Made by a program: the position numbers and the translations under genes
The notes under the pieces: generated by a model
The model's input: the letters and a program-made list of their open reading frames with translations, nothing else
Databases searched by the model: none
Told to the model about the DNA's origin: nothing
In this document: positions 5,738 to 13,265 of the stretch, piece by piece
How the letters are laid out: every line of letters starts with the position of its first letter
How positions within the stretch are numbered: the first letter of the stretch is position 1
Origin: RGIG426 sp045640165
GTDB taxonomy: Bacteria > Bacillota > Clostridia > Oscillospirales > Acutalibacteraceae
NCBI GenBank assembly: GCA_045640165.1
Contig: JAZUEK010000039.1
Location: 1 to 13,814, forward strand
Direction: 5' to 3'
Length of the DNA: 13,814 nucleotides

Positions 5738-6321
5738 TGAATTTCCTCCAAAGCGGCAACGTACTCTTCCTCGGACAACGCGGTGTTGATGAAATCGAGC
5801 AAACGCGCCACCGACATTTTTTGCGGCAAATCCCATTGTTTAAGAAACGCGGCACGGCGCGCGGCAGAATCGGATCTTCCGGACAGTCCGTCCGCAAACA
5901 ACCGCGCTTTTGTCACAAACGTGGTACTCTCGCGCGGCACATCGTCCACCGTGGCTCCTGCCGCCAACAGCACCCGTTCCAGCGTTTGTTCGTCCATTCC
6001 CTCTACGCCGAGCAAGCCCTCTTTTCCCGGGGCGGACTTGCGCTTTTCTTTGCCGGGGATTTCGGGGATAAACGCGTGCTTCACCACAATACCGGGAAGC
6101 GCTCCCGTTAAATAGTTACGAATCACAAAGCCGGCACCGTCGCTGTCGGTGAGCAACACGCATCCACGCGCTTTTGCGAGAGCACGCAACTCCGCCAAGC
6201 GGTCGGCATCTTTGAAAATGCGAAATCCGTTGGTCGTAAATACAACGGCATCGGTAACGGCGGCCAATTTCACCGCATCGTGTTTGCCCTCCACCACCAA
6301 CACCTCACGCAGATGAATCAT
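5734..6321 (-). CDS. rnmV: Ribonuclease M5 (TOPRIM, 5S rRNA maturation)
   Basis: 195 residues. RNase M5 cleaves the 5S rRNA precursor in Firmicutes. The N-terminal TOPRIM domain shows VLVVEGKHD (7-15) with catalytic E11 and LLTDSDGAG (56-64) with the D59-x-D61 pair. KHAFIP (81-86) and GLLGVEG (102-108) are typical of M5, and the C-terminal part fits the M5-specific extension (DUF4093-like). ATG start with GGGGGTGA upstream, 4 nt after the holA stop; its own stop overlaps the rlmH start. In many Firmicutes rnmV lies next to rsmA (ksgA); here it sits between holA and rlmH instead. A TOPRIM primase-like protein of another role is the only alternative, less likely given the M5 features. Confidence 0.9.
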   Translation of the reverse strand: MIHLREVLVVEGKHDAVKLAAVTDAVVFTTNGFRIFKDADRLAELRALAKARGCVLLTDSDGAGFVIRNYLTGALPGIVVKHAFIPEIPGKEKRKSAPGKEGLLGVEGMDEQTLERVLLAAGATVDDVPRESTTFVTKARLFADGLSGRSDSAARRAAFLKQWDLPQKMSVARLLDFINTALSEEEYVAALEEIQ

Positions 6322-6325
6322 TCAT

Positions 6326-7357
6326 TCACCCCCGTGCTCTCGTCAACAATTCCGACACGGTGCGCTGTAAAATCCACCAGTTATCCATGGACGAGGACTT
6401 CATAGCCGTGTCCGCCTTGGCAAGCAACGCAATACACGCGCGCAAGGTGGCAAGACTGACTTTTCCGGCATCGCGAGCGGCGTTACGGAGAACAAATTCC
6501 CGTTTGCCGTAAGCAAAATCGCGCGTCAGGCTTTCGGGGCGCTCCCCTGCCGCCTGCGCCACCTTTACGCGGTACACGTCCGCATACGCAGACGAGAGCA
6601 CCGCCAGCACGCCGGTCGCTTTTTCTTTATCTGCCTGCAGGGTATTCAAAATCGCAAACGCACGGGCGGAATCCCCCTGCCAAATCGATTTAGAGAGGTC
6701 GAACACCTTCGCCTCCAAGGTCTCGTGAGTCAGCGCCGTCACCATATCCGCCGTAATCGTGCCGCCCTGACCGGCGCAGGCGCACAGTTTATCCAGTTCG
6801 TTAAGAAGCAAGTGCAAATCCGTGCCGCAACGGGTTGCCAGTTGCTCGGCAACCTTATCCGACAGCGTGCATCCGCGTTTTTTCGCGCCGCCACACAGCA
6901 GTTTAGCCGCTTCAAACACGGACGGATGGTTCATTTCGGTCACAAAACCGACTTTCGCCGCGGCGGCAAGGAATTTTTTCCATTTCGCCTTGCCATCCGG
7001 CAGCACACTGCAATACCAAAACACCAAAACGGTACTTTCGGGAAGATCTTCAAAAAACTCCTCCCACACGTCGGCACCTTGGGTGTCGGTCGCCACGTTA
7101 TAGTCGCAGACGAGCACCGCGCGGCGCTCGGCAAAAGCAGGAAGCGTCTCGGCCGCCGCCACAATGGCGTTCGCGGAAAGAGCCGTACCGTCCAGGCGAT
7201 CGAGGTTGAAATCCGCCTCATCTTCCGTGACGGCGAGCGAGGCAATTTTGCTCGCATAAAACGCGGTAAGATAACTCTCGTCTCCATACAGCACATACAG
7301 ACGCTTGAGCGACTCGTTTTTCAGATGTTTTTTGAGATCCGCTTCCGTATAGGTCAC
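6326..7357 (-). CDS. holA: DNA polymerase III subunit delta
   Basis: 343 residues, usual length for HolA. It is the clamp-loader subunit that opens the beta sliding clamp. Seen: KRLYVLYGDESYLTAFYASK (18-37), the delta N-terminal signature; a degenerate AAA+ fold without a working Walker A, as expected for delta; LLLNELDKLCACAG region near 183-196; ETLEAKVFDLSKSIWQGD near 211-228; and the C-terminal collar helices. Start is GTG (7355-7357) with AGGAGG 8-10 nt upstream. It follows comEC after 21 nt; comEC-holA adjacency is also known in Bacillus. Inferred to be translated from the typA-comEC-holA-rnmV-rlmH message, since no internal promoter is evident. Confidence 0.95.
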   Translation of the reverse strand: MTYTEADLKKHLKNESLKRLYVLYGDESYLTAFYASKIASLAVTEDEADFNLDRLDGTALSANAIVAAAETLPAFAERRAVLVCDYNVATDTQGADVWEEFFEDLPESTVLVFWYCSVLPDGKAKWKKFLAAAAKVGFVTEMNHPSVFEAAKLLCGGAKKRGCTLSDKVAEQLATRCGTDLHLLLNELDKLCACAGQGGTITADMVTALTHETLEAKVFDLSKSIWQGDSARAFAILNTLQADKEKATGVLAVLSSAYADVYRVKVAQAAGERPESLTRDFAYGKREFVLRNAARDAGKVSLATLRACIALLAKADTAMKSSSMDNWWILQRTVSELLTRARG

Positions 7358-7378
7358 ACGCTTCCCCTCCTTTTTGGT

Positions 7379-9355
7379 TTAATTCAGTCGAACCGACACG
7401 TCCTGCGTATCGGTCAAATCCATCGTATAGTGTTCACCGCTTGAGGTTGTCAACAGCACCCGTTCTTCCGTAACGTGCACCGAAACCGTTCCGTCAAACA
7501 GTGTCGCGATTTCTTGTGTTTCCGCCGTTTCGCCCTCACCCTTGAGTGCGGCGCAAGCTTTTTCGTTATAGCCACAAAGCACGTATTTTCCAACCGCCGT
7601 GCTGTCGTTAAACTCCAACCACTTACGGGTTAAGCGGCGTGCAGGGTCAAGCACCACAACCGCATCCACCCGTTCGGTATCGGCGCGGCTGACAAGCGAT
7701 TTAGCGGTCGTCCAACCGTTACCGCCATCCACCAGCACGCAGGTAACTCCGTCTTTTTGGAGCAAAACGGCATTGTCGCCGTAGGCACGTTGTACCGTGA
7801 CGTCGGTTTTGCCTTTGGCGAGCACACCGGCGGCGCCCCAAAGTCCCACGAGTACAGCGCACAAAGCCGTAAATCCGGCGACGGCCGCCCGTTTAGAACG
7901 AAATTTCCACAAAAGAAACACCACAAAGCAGGTCCCGACCAACCACCATTGACGGTAAGGCTCATCGGTGGACACGGTGGCAAACGAAAAGCCGCCACAC
8001 AGCGACGTAACCCACAGAAGATACCGCGCAAGCAGCGTAGCGCAAAGGCGCAAACCGCCGGCAAAAAAGCCTAACGGCAACACGCTCAGTGCCAGTGCAC
8101 CGGCGGCACACCACAAAAGAAGCGTCGCCGCGAACACGCACAGCACGTTGGAAAGCGGTGCCACCAGCGAAACCTCGCCGAATACCAATGCACAAATCGG
8201 CAAAATCGGCAGCGTTGCCGCAAGTGTTACGCACAGCGATTCCATCAAAAACCGGAGCGGCCGTTTCCCCGTTTTGCACGTTTCAAGAAGCGCATCACAC
8301 GCTTTCAACATCGGCGGCAACCACCACAAAAGGCCGAGCGTCGCACCGAACGACAACCACAAACCGACGTCGTATACACAATACGGGTTGCAAAGCCATA
8401 AGAGCAACAAACCGCCACCGAGGGAATTAAGCCCATCGGCACGGCGGCGAAAGAGGTTGCCCGAAAGAACAAACGTATTAAGAACACATGCGCGCACCAC
8501 CGACGGATGAAACCCGACAAGGAGTGCGAACGCCCACAACAGCAACAGTGCCGCCGCAGAAGAAACCTTACGAGAGACGCGCAGTTTACGCAAAAGTCCG
8601 TAAAGTCCCATCGCCACGATGGACGTATGCAGTCCCGATACCACCAGCAGATGGGATACTCCGGCACGGCGAAACGCCGTAATGGTCTCGTCGGGCAATT
8701 CGTTCTTGTCGCCGAGACACATCGCGCGAAGAAGCGGACGCACGTCCTGCGTCATACCGGAAAGAAGCGCCTCCGCTACCGCGACGCGCATACACGCCAC
8801 GTCTTTTTGGAACGAGCGCGTATCCGAGCGCTCAAGCACAAAATTCTCCGCTTTCTCCGTCCAACCGGAGAGAAGCGTCCTATTGGCTTTTGCCGTATCA
8901 AACCATCCGTCAGAATCGGCATATTCCAATGCGGTCACCGCCGTAATACCATCGCCGTATACGGGCGGCAAATCGGAAAACGGCGCGCGCAACGTCACGT
9001 TTGTACCGCGAGGCAAATCTCCATCGGTTACGCGAACCGTCGCGGTCACCACGCCGTGAGAAACCGTTTCGGCGTCCGTCACTGTGCCAATCACCGTGAC
9101 GGTCGTTCCGTCGAATGGAACCAACGGACGGGAAACGCGCTCCTCCGTCAGCCAAAATCCCAACAACGCCACCGCCGCCGCCAACGTACAGACGGCGATT
9201 TTGCGAGTTTTTCTCAAGAACAGACCGCCAAGTCCGAACACAGCGCACAAAATGCACAAACTCACCGTTGCAGAAAGCGGCAACAAAGTAGCGAGGACGA
9301 GCGCACAAAATCCGCTGACACCTACTGCCAACAACGGGCGCTTAAACAGACTCAT
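7379..9355 (-). CDS. comEC: ComEC/Rec2 family DNA uptake channel with degenerate MBL domain
   Basis: 658-residue polytopic membrane protein forming the transport pore for single-stranded DNA in natural competence. N-terminal membrane helices (7-70), a soluble OB-type DUF4131 region (about 80-170), then the Competence domain (about 205-480) with FRRAGVSHLLVVSGLHTSIV (228-247) and GFHPSVVRA (281-289). A C-terminal metallo-beta-lactamase-like domain (about 515-655) keeps AYGDNAVLLQ (524-533) and VLVDGGNG (540-547), but where active members have the HxHxDH metal site, this protein has VDAVVVLDPARRL (563-575) with no histidine. Start: ATG overlapping the typA stop (ATGA); no strong Shine-Dalgarno is visible, so it probably depends on coupling to typA. 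No other competence genes are in the window. Confidence 0.92.
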   Translation of the reverse strand: MSLFKRPLLAVGVSGFCALVLATLLPLSATVSLCILCAVFGLGGLFLRKTRKIAVCTLAAAVALLGFWLTEERVSRPLVPFDGTTVTVIGTVTDAETVSHGVVTATVRVTDGDLPRGTNVTLRAPFSDLPPVYGDGITAVTALEYADSDGWFDTAKANRTLLSGWTEKAENFVLERSDTRSFQKDVACMRVAVAEALLSGMTQDVRPLLRAMCLGDKNELPDETITAFRRAGVSHLLVVSGLHTSIVAMGLYGLLRKLRVSRKVSSAAALLLLWAFALLVGFHPSVVRACVLNTFVLSGNLFRRRADGLNSLGGGLLLLWLCNPYCVYDVGLWLSFGATLGLLWWLPPMLKACDALLETCKTGKRPLRFLMESLCVTLAATLPILPICALVFGEVSLVAPLSNVLCVFAATLLLWCAAGALALSVLPLGFFAGGLRLCATLLARYLLWVTSLCGGFSFATVSTDEPYRQWWLVGTCFVVFLLWKFRSKRAAVAGFTALCAVLVGLWGAAGVLAKGKTDVTVQRAYGDNAVLLQKDGVTCVLVDGGNGWTTAKSLVSRADTERVDAVVVLDPARRLTRKWLEFNDSTAVGKYVLCGYNEKACAALKGEGETAETQEIATLFDGTVSVHVTEERVLLTTSSGEHYTMDLTDTQDVSVRLN

Positions 9356-9642
9356 TTTTTGCGGAACTGGTCTTTCATCCGCAATTCGTGGGACAAGATG
9401 CGTTTGCGCAGACGAATGGATTTCGGGGTGATTTCCACAAGTTCGTCGTCGTTGATAAATTCACGCGACTGCTCGAGCGACAGATTGACCGGCGGCGTCA
9501 GGCGAAGTGCTTCATCCGAGCCGGACGCACGGGTATTCGTGACGTGCTTTTTCTTGCACACGTTGACGGTAATATCCTCGTTTTTCGGGCATTCGCCGAC
9601 AATCATACCCTCATACACCGGCGTTGCCGGGCCAACGAACAT
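9352..9642 (-). pseudogene. typA: C-terminal part of TypA/BipA, downstream of an in-frame TAG
   Basis: This segment is in the same frame as the upstream typA part and matches the end of TypA/BipA: VYEGMIVGECPKNEDITVN, the CKKKHVTNTRASGSDEALRL stretch and NDDELVEITPKSIRLRKRIL, the C-terminal domain that is specific to BipA and needed for ribosome binding. The coordinates begin at the first ATG after the stop; the homologous frame (GLWNAQDRGA) actually resumes immediately after the TAG at 9673-9675. No Shine-Dalgarno precedes this ATG, so independent translation is doubtful. No further frameshift or stop occurs before the normal end, which overlaps the comEC start by ATGA. Confidence 0.8.
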
Positions 9643-9672
9643 CGCACCGCGGTCTTGGGCGTTCCAAAGCCC

Positions 9673-11175
9673 CTAGCCGGGGGTCTCTCCCGTTTCAAAG
9701 CACACAAGCGAGCCTTGCGTACGTTGCGGAATATCGCCTTTATACTCATCGTAACCGTCAAACAAGCTATTCATAATGCCGTGGCCGTTGGTATCGGTCA
9801 GGAATTTTTGACGATAGCCCATAAGACCGCGCGACGGAATACGGAATTCGAGATGGGAAATGCCGGTGTCGCGCGTACCCATATTGATGAGTTCCGCTTT
9901 GCGGTTGCCGAGGCGCTCCATCACGCTTCCCACGTACGTCTCCGGCACTTCAATCATCAGAAGTTCCATCGGCTCTAAAAGTTTGCCGTTTTCATCTTTT
10001 TTCATAATGACGCGCGGATTACTCACCGCGAATTCATAGCCCTGACGGCGCATTTGCTCAATGAGGATAGACAAATGCAGTTCGCCGCGGCCGGACACCT
10101 CGAACGCATCCGTCGTCTCGGTCTCGCGCACACGCATACTCACGTTGGTCTCCACCTCTTTGAAAAGGCGGTCACGCAGGTTGCGGCTCGTCACAAATTT
10201 GCCCTCTTTGCCGGCAAACGGACTGGTGTTGACCATAAAGAGCATCGAAATGGTCGGCTCGTCGATGTGGACAAACGGGAGCGGTTCGACGTGCTCGGGA
10301 TCGCAGGCCGTCTCGCCGATGTTGAGGTCGGGAATACCGCTGACCGACACGAGGTCGCCGAGTTTCGCGTCCTCGCACTCCACGCGGTTGAGCCCCTCGA
10401 ACTGATACAACTTGCCGATACGGGCGTTTTGGGTCTTGCCGTCCTCTTTGCAGATGGTCACCGCCTGCCCCACTTTCACCGCGCCGCGTTCCACGCGACC
10501 GATGCCGATGCGGCCGATATAATCATCATAGTCAATGTTGGAAAAGCGGATTTGCAACGGCCCATCCGGCTCGCCCTCGGGCGCCGGAACGTTTTGCAAA
10601 ATCGCCTCAAACAGCGGTTGCATATCGCCCGAACGCACCGTCGGGTCCAGCGAGGCATAGCCGTCTTTCGCCGAGGCGTACACCACCGGGAACTCCAGTT
10701 GTTCCTCGTCCGCATCCAATTCGATAAACAAGTCGATGAGTTCGTCAATAACCTCGGCCGGGCGTGCACCGTCGCGGTCGATTTTGTTGATGACGACCAC
10801 CGGACGTTTGCCGGCTTCCAGCGCTTTTTTCAGCACAAAACGCGTCTGCGGCATACAGCCCTCGAACGCGTCCACCAAAAGCAGAACGCCGTCCACCATC
10901 AGCAGAATACGCTCCACTTCGCCGCCGAAATCGGCGTGTCCGGGAGTGTCCACAATGTTGATTTTGGTATCGCCGTATTTCACAGCGGTGTTTTTGGATA
11001 AAATCGTAATACCGCGCTCGCGTTCCAAGTCGCCCGAGTCCATTACGCGCTCGGCAACCTGCTCGTTGTCACGAAACACGCCGCTTTGGCGGAGCAGTTG
11101 GTCCACGAGGGTGGTTTTGCCGTGGTCCACGTGGGCGATGATGGCGACGTTGCGGATATCTTCTCGTTTTTGCAT
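9673..11175 (-). CDS. typA: Translational GTPase TypA/BipA, interrupted at codon 501
   Basis: Ribosome-binding GTPase of the EF-G-like family, involved in ribosome assembly and stress or cold adaptation. The G domain is complete: AHVDHGKT (14-21), RGITI (54-58), DTPGH (76-80), NKID (130-133), SAK (168-170). Domains II, III and V follow to FETGETPG at 493-500, where an in-frame TAG (9673-9675) ends the frame. Relatives read roughly FETGEAxxYGLYNAQ; the TAG falls on the Tyr codon. Read through, the protein would be 607 residues, normal for the family. Start ATG with AAAGGG about 11 nt upstream; promoter at 11217-11245. It is the first gene of the operon continuing to rlmH. A true nonsense mutation, a sequencing error, or UAG recoding are the options. 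Confidence 0.9.
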   Translation of the reverse strand: MQKREDIRNVAIIAHVDHGKTTLVDQLLRQSGVFRDNEQVAERVMDSGDLERERGITILSKNTAVKYGDTKINIVDTPGHADFGGEVERILLMVDGVLLLVDAFEGCMPQTRFVLKKALEAGKRPVVVINKIDRDGARPAEVIDELIDLFIELDADEEQLEFPVVYASAKDGYASLDPTVRSGDMQPLFEAILQNVPAPEGEPDGPLQIRFSNIDYDDYIGRIGIGRVERGAVKVGQAVTICKEDGKTQNARIGKLYQFEGLNRVECEDAKLGDLVSVSGIPDLNIGETACDPEHVEPLPFVHIDEPTISMLFMVNTSPFAGKEGKFVTSRNLRDRLFKEVETNVSMRVRETETTDAFEVSGRGELHLSILIEQMRRQGYEFAVSNPRVIMKKDENGKLLEPMELLMIEVPETYVGSVMERLGNRKAELINMGTRDTGISHLEFRIPSRGLMGYRQKFLTDTNGHGIMNSLFDGYDEYKGDIPQRTQGSLVCFETGETPG

Positions 11176-11216
11176 AGTTTCGCTTCCCTTTATATGTAGA
11201 ATTCATTAACCGATAT

Positions 11217-11245
11217 AGTATAGCACAAAAAATCCCCATACGCAA
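11217..11245 (-). promoter_or_regulatory. Promoter of the typA-comEC-holA-rnmV-rlmH operon
   Basis: On minus: -35 TTGCGT (11240-11245), 17-bp spacer ending in TGC (extended -10), -10 TATACT (11217-11222). It lies between the terminator of the dockerin-protein gene and the typA ATG, about 42 nt upstream of the start. No riboswitch-like leader fits in the short 5' UTR. Confidence 0.75.
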
Positions 11246-11256
11246 GACTTTCGGGC

Positions 11257-11289
11257 AAAAAAATACCGGGCAGCGAATGCCGCCCGGTA
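11257..11289 (-). terminator. Intrinsic terminator after the dockerin-protein gene
   Basis: On minus: stem TACCGGGC-GGC / GC-x-GCCCGGTA (11282-11289 with 11264-11271, plus two inner GC pairs after an A-C mismatch), loop GAAT region, followed by seven T residues (11257-11263 are all A on plus). It starts 9 nt after the stop codon. Confidence 0.92.
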
Positions 11290-11297
11290 AGGGGTTA

Positions 11298-13238
11298 TCA
11301 GAAGCTCTTAATAATGTCCGCGAGGAACTGACGAATCATCAACACGTCTTTCATATTGACAAGCGAATCGCGGTTCACATCCGCGTTAAAGTTGTTGATC
11401 GGCACGTCGAAGTCGGCGAGCACTTTGCGGAGCGTCAACACGTCTTTCATATTGACAAAGCCGTCGTCGTTGGCGTCGCCGAGCAGGATAGTTCTCCCCT
11501 GCGTCTCAGTCGCCGTAGCACTCGATTCCGTCGCCGACACCGTGGCGCTCGGCTCGGTCTCGCTCGAACTCGGCGTAGTCTCGCTTTCGCTCGGTTCGGT
11601 CTCGCTCACGCTCGGCTCAGTTTCACTCGAACTCGGGGTAGTTTCGGTTTCGCTCGGCTCGGTTTCGGTCTCCGTCTCGGTGCCGGTATACGGCGCATGG
11701 CGATAGACTTTAATCACAAGGCTATCCACCGACACGGTGTCGGTATAGCCTTTTGCATCGCTGAAATACACAAACTCGGTGGTGTCGTTCATCTGCGGCG
11801 CCAGCAGCACGCCGTTTTTATCGGTCGTCGTGCCGAAAAGTCGTTGGTTGTAGGCTTTTTTTGCATCCAAAATAAGCGTCGTGCCGGCGATTTTTCCTTC
11901 GGTCCACAGCTGGCCGTCACCGTTCACGACGAAACCGGTGGTCGCATAGCCACTCGCACCGGAAGCGGAGCCGACGGTCGTAATCTCATAATACTCGTCG
12001 CCGGAAATCGTGCCGTTTTCTTCCAAATCCGCGCGAATGGCGGCGTTAATCTCCTCCGCCACATTGCCGGAAAGGCGACCGGTATACGTATCCGGTCTGC
12101 CGATAATGACGTCTTGGTTCACGTCGCCCGACCACAGCACGGTTTCTTCAAGCGGCGTGGACGGGGTCTTTTTAGTGGTTTTGGTGGTCTCTTCCGAAAC
12201 AGAAGCGTGGCTCACCGTCTGTTTTTCGGTTTTGCCCGAGCCGGCAGTGGTAATCGGAGTATCCGACTGTTTTAAGTTATACCAGTCCTCGTGCTGGTGA
12301 ATCGCGACGCCGAAACCGCCGGTCGGATGGTCTTTTTGCAGCGATTCATAAATCTTGGCAAGCTCGCCATACATATACTCTTTGGTTTCTTGGGCAAACT
12401 CGTCGGACGGGCTGTTAAACGTCTCCTTGTGCGGAGCGGCACCGGAGCTGTAGTCACCGGTCTCCACGCCGAACACAACACGGCAGCCTTTGGCTTTCGC
12501 AGCCGCCAGCGCTTTCGCGCCCAAATTCCAAATGGCGTTGTAGCTGTCTTTATACGACATCAGCGTCAGCGTATCCACGTTGGCCGCGATAACCTCGTAA
12601 ATGTTACCGGTTACGCCGCCGGCGGTCACTTGGGTGTTGGTATCCATCGCACAGTTAACGTCCATCGACAGAGGCACACCGCGAGAACGGGCGTTCGGGA
12701 ACTGTGACACAATTTTATCAGCAAACGTAGTGACACTCTCGTGTTCCACGTCGAAATGGATACCGTTCAGTTTATCGTCCGGATACTCTCCCACGTAGGT
12801 GAGATATTCGTCACACACCCAGTTAAGTGCAGAAGACGAACCTTTCAGCGTAGAGTTTTCCTCGTAAATAAAGGAAATCGCAATGCCGTGACGGTTGGCT
12901 TCCTGCACAAAGCCGTGGAGCTTTTGACGATCGGATTTGCTTTGCAGCAAATAATAGCCGTAATAGTAGATTTCGTTAATACTATTTTCTTCCAAGAAAT
13001 TCAAATACTTGTCGCGAGTGTTGATGTTGAACGCATCGTCCGTCCACCACCACCACGTACCGACCTGCGCACCGTCAGCAGGGTCAACGAAGTCCATAAT
13101 CGGTTTGCCGGCTTGGTTATAATAATAGCCGTAGCCGCCGGTCACCGTCTCCCCCTCTGCCGCAGACGACAGCGTAATGACGCTGAACAAAGTCGTCAGC
13201 AAAAGCGCCATTGCCAAGAGAACTGCCAGTTTTTTCAT
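11298..13238 (-). CDS. Secreted dockerin protein with TIM-barrel (GH18-like) domain
   Basis: 646 residues. A signal peptide (1-27, MKKLAVLLAM start, cleavage near SSAA) is followed by a TIM-barrel domain, about 35-325. Its strand motifs resemble GH18: LNGIHFDVEHE (157-167) compares with DGxDxDxE, keeping D163 and E165; VDTLTLMSY (221-229) compares with the GH18 MxYD strand; GFGVAIHQHEDW (308-319) would be the last strand. Residues 366-514 form an unassigned domain, 518-580 a Ser/Thr/Glu/Pro linker, 584-646 a type I dockerin with two complete Ca-binding loops (D588-N590-D592-N596-D599 and D620-N622-D624-N628-D631). Likely role: hydrolysis of a GlcNAc-type glycan or wall polymer, anchored through a cohesin; that is inference. 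ATG with GGAGG 9 nt upstream, 27 nt after the M23 gene, same transcript. Confidence 0.85.
   Translation of the reverse strand: MKKLAVLLAMALLLTTLFSVITLSSAAEGETVTGGYGYYYNQAGKPIMDFVDPADGAQVGTWWWWTDDAFNINTRDKYLNFLEENSINEIYYYGYYLLQSKSDRQKLHGFVQEANRHGIAISFIYEENSTLKGSSSALNWVCDEYLTYVGEYPDDKLNGIHFDVEHESVTTFADKIVSQFPNARSRGVPLSMDVNCAMDTNTQVTAGGVTGNIYEVIAANVDTLTLMSYKDSYNAIWNLGAKALAAAKAKGCRVVFGVETGDYSSGAAPHKETFNSPSDEFAQETKEYMYGELAKIYESLQKDHPTGGFGVAIHQHEDWYNLKQSDTPITTAGSGKTEKQTVSHASVSEETTKTTKKTPSTPLEETVLWSGDVNQDVIIGRPDTYTGRLSGNVAEEINAAIRADLEENGTISGDEYYEITTVGSASGASGYATTGFVVNGDGQLWTEGKIAGTTLILDAKKAYNQRLFGTTTDKNGVLLAPQMNDTTEFVYFSDAKGYTDTVSVDSLVIKVYRHAPYTGTETETETEPSETETTPSSSETEPSVSETEPSESETTPSSSETEPSATVSATESSATATETQGRTILLGDANDDGFVNMKDVLTLRKVLADFDVPINNFNADVNRDSLVNMKDVLMIRQFLADIIKSF
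11556..11660 (-). repeat. Tandem Ser/Thr/Glu linker repeat in the dockerin protein
   Basis: Residues 527-540 (EPSETETTPSSSET) recur as 548-561 (EPSESETTPSSSET), a 21-residue (63-nt) period inside a longer T-E / S-E-T-E-P-S low-complexity stretch (518-580). It is an in-frame coding repeat that forms a flexible, probably extended, linker before the dockerin. It is not a CRISPR-type array. Confidence 0.8.
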
Positions 13239-13265
13239 TTTACAAATCCTCCGAAAATATTTATC

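Noticed and set aside
5738..5836. Longer N-terminus for RlmH from an upstream in-frame ATG
   Set aside because: The extra 33 residues overlap rnmV, lack family similarity, and the GGAGG site and 160-residue length support the ATG at 5737.
8507..9676. Long plus-strand open frame opposite comEC and typA
   Set aside because: Low-complexity, Arg/His/Gln-rich product typical of an antisense shadow; the minus-strand frames carry clear family motifs.
9640..9700. Selenocysteine, pyrrolysine or intein explanation for the typA interruption
   Set aside because: The codon is TAG, not TGA; no inserted sequence is present and no Pyl machinery is in the window. Simple nonsense change or error is more economical.
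11500..11680. Periodic DNA repeat that could suggest a CRISPR or other array
   Set aside because: It is an in-frame Ser/Thr/Glu linker with a 63-nt period and no unique spacers.
10054..12275. Two long plus-strand open frames opposite typA and the dockerin-protein gene
   Set aside because: They are antisense to well-recognised genes, have no ribosome binding site, and their products resemble no family.
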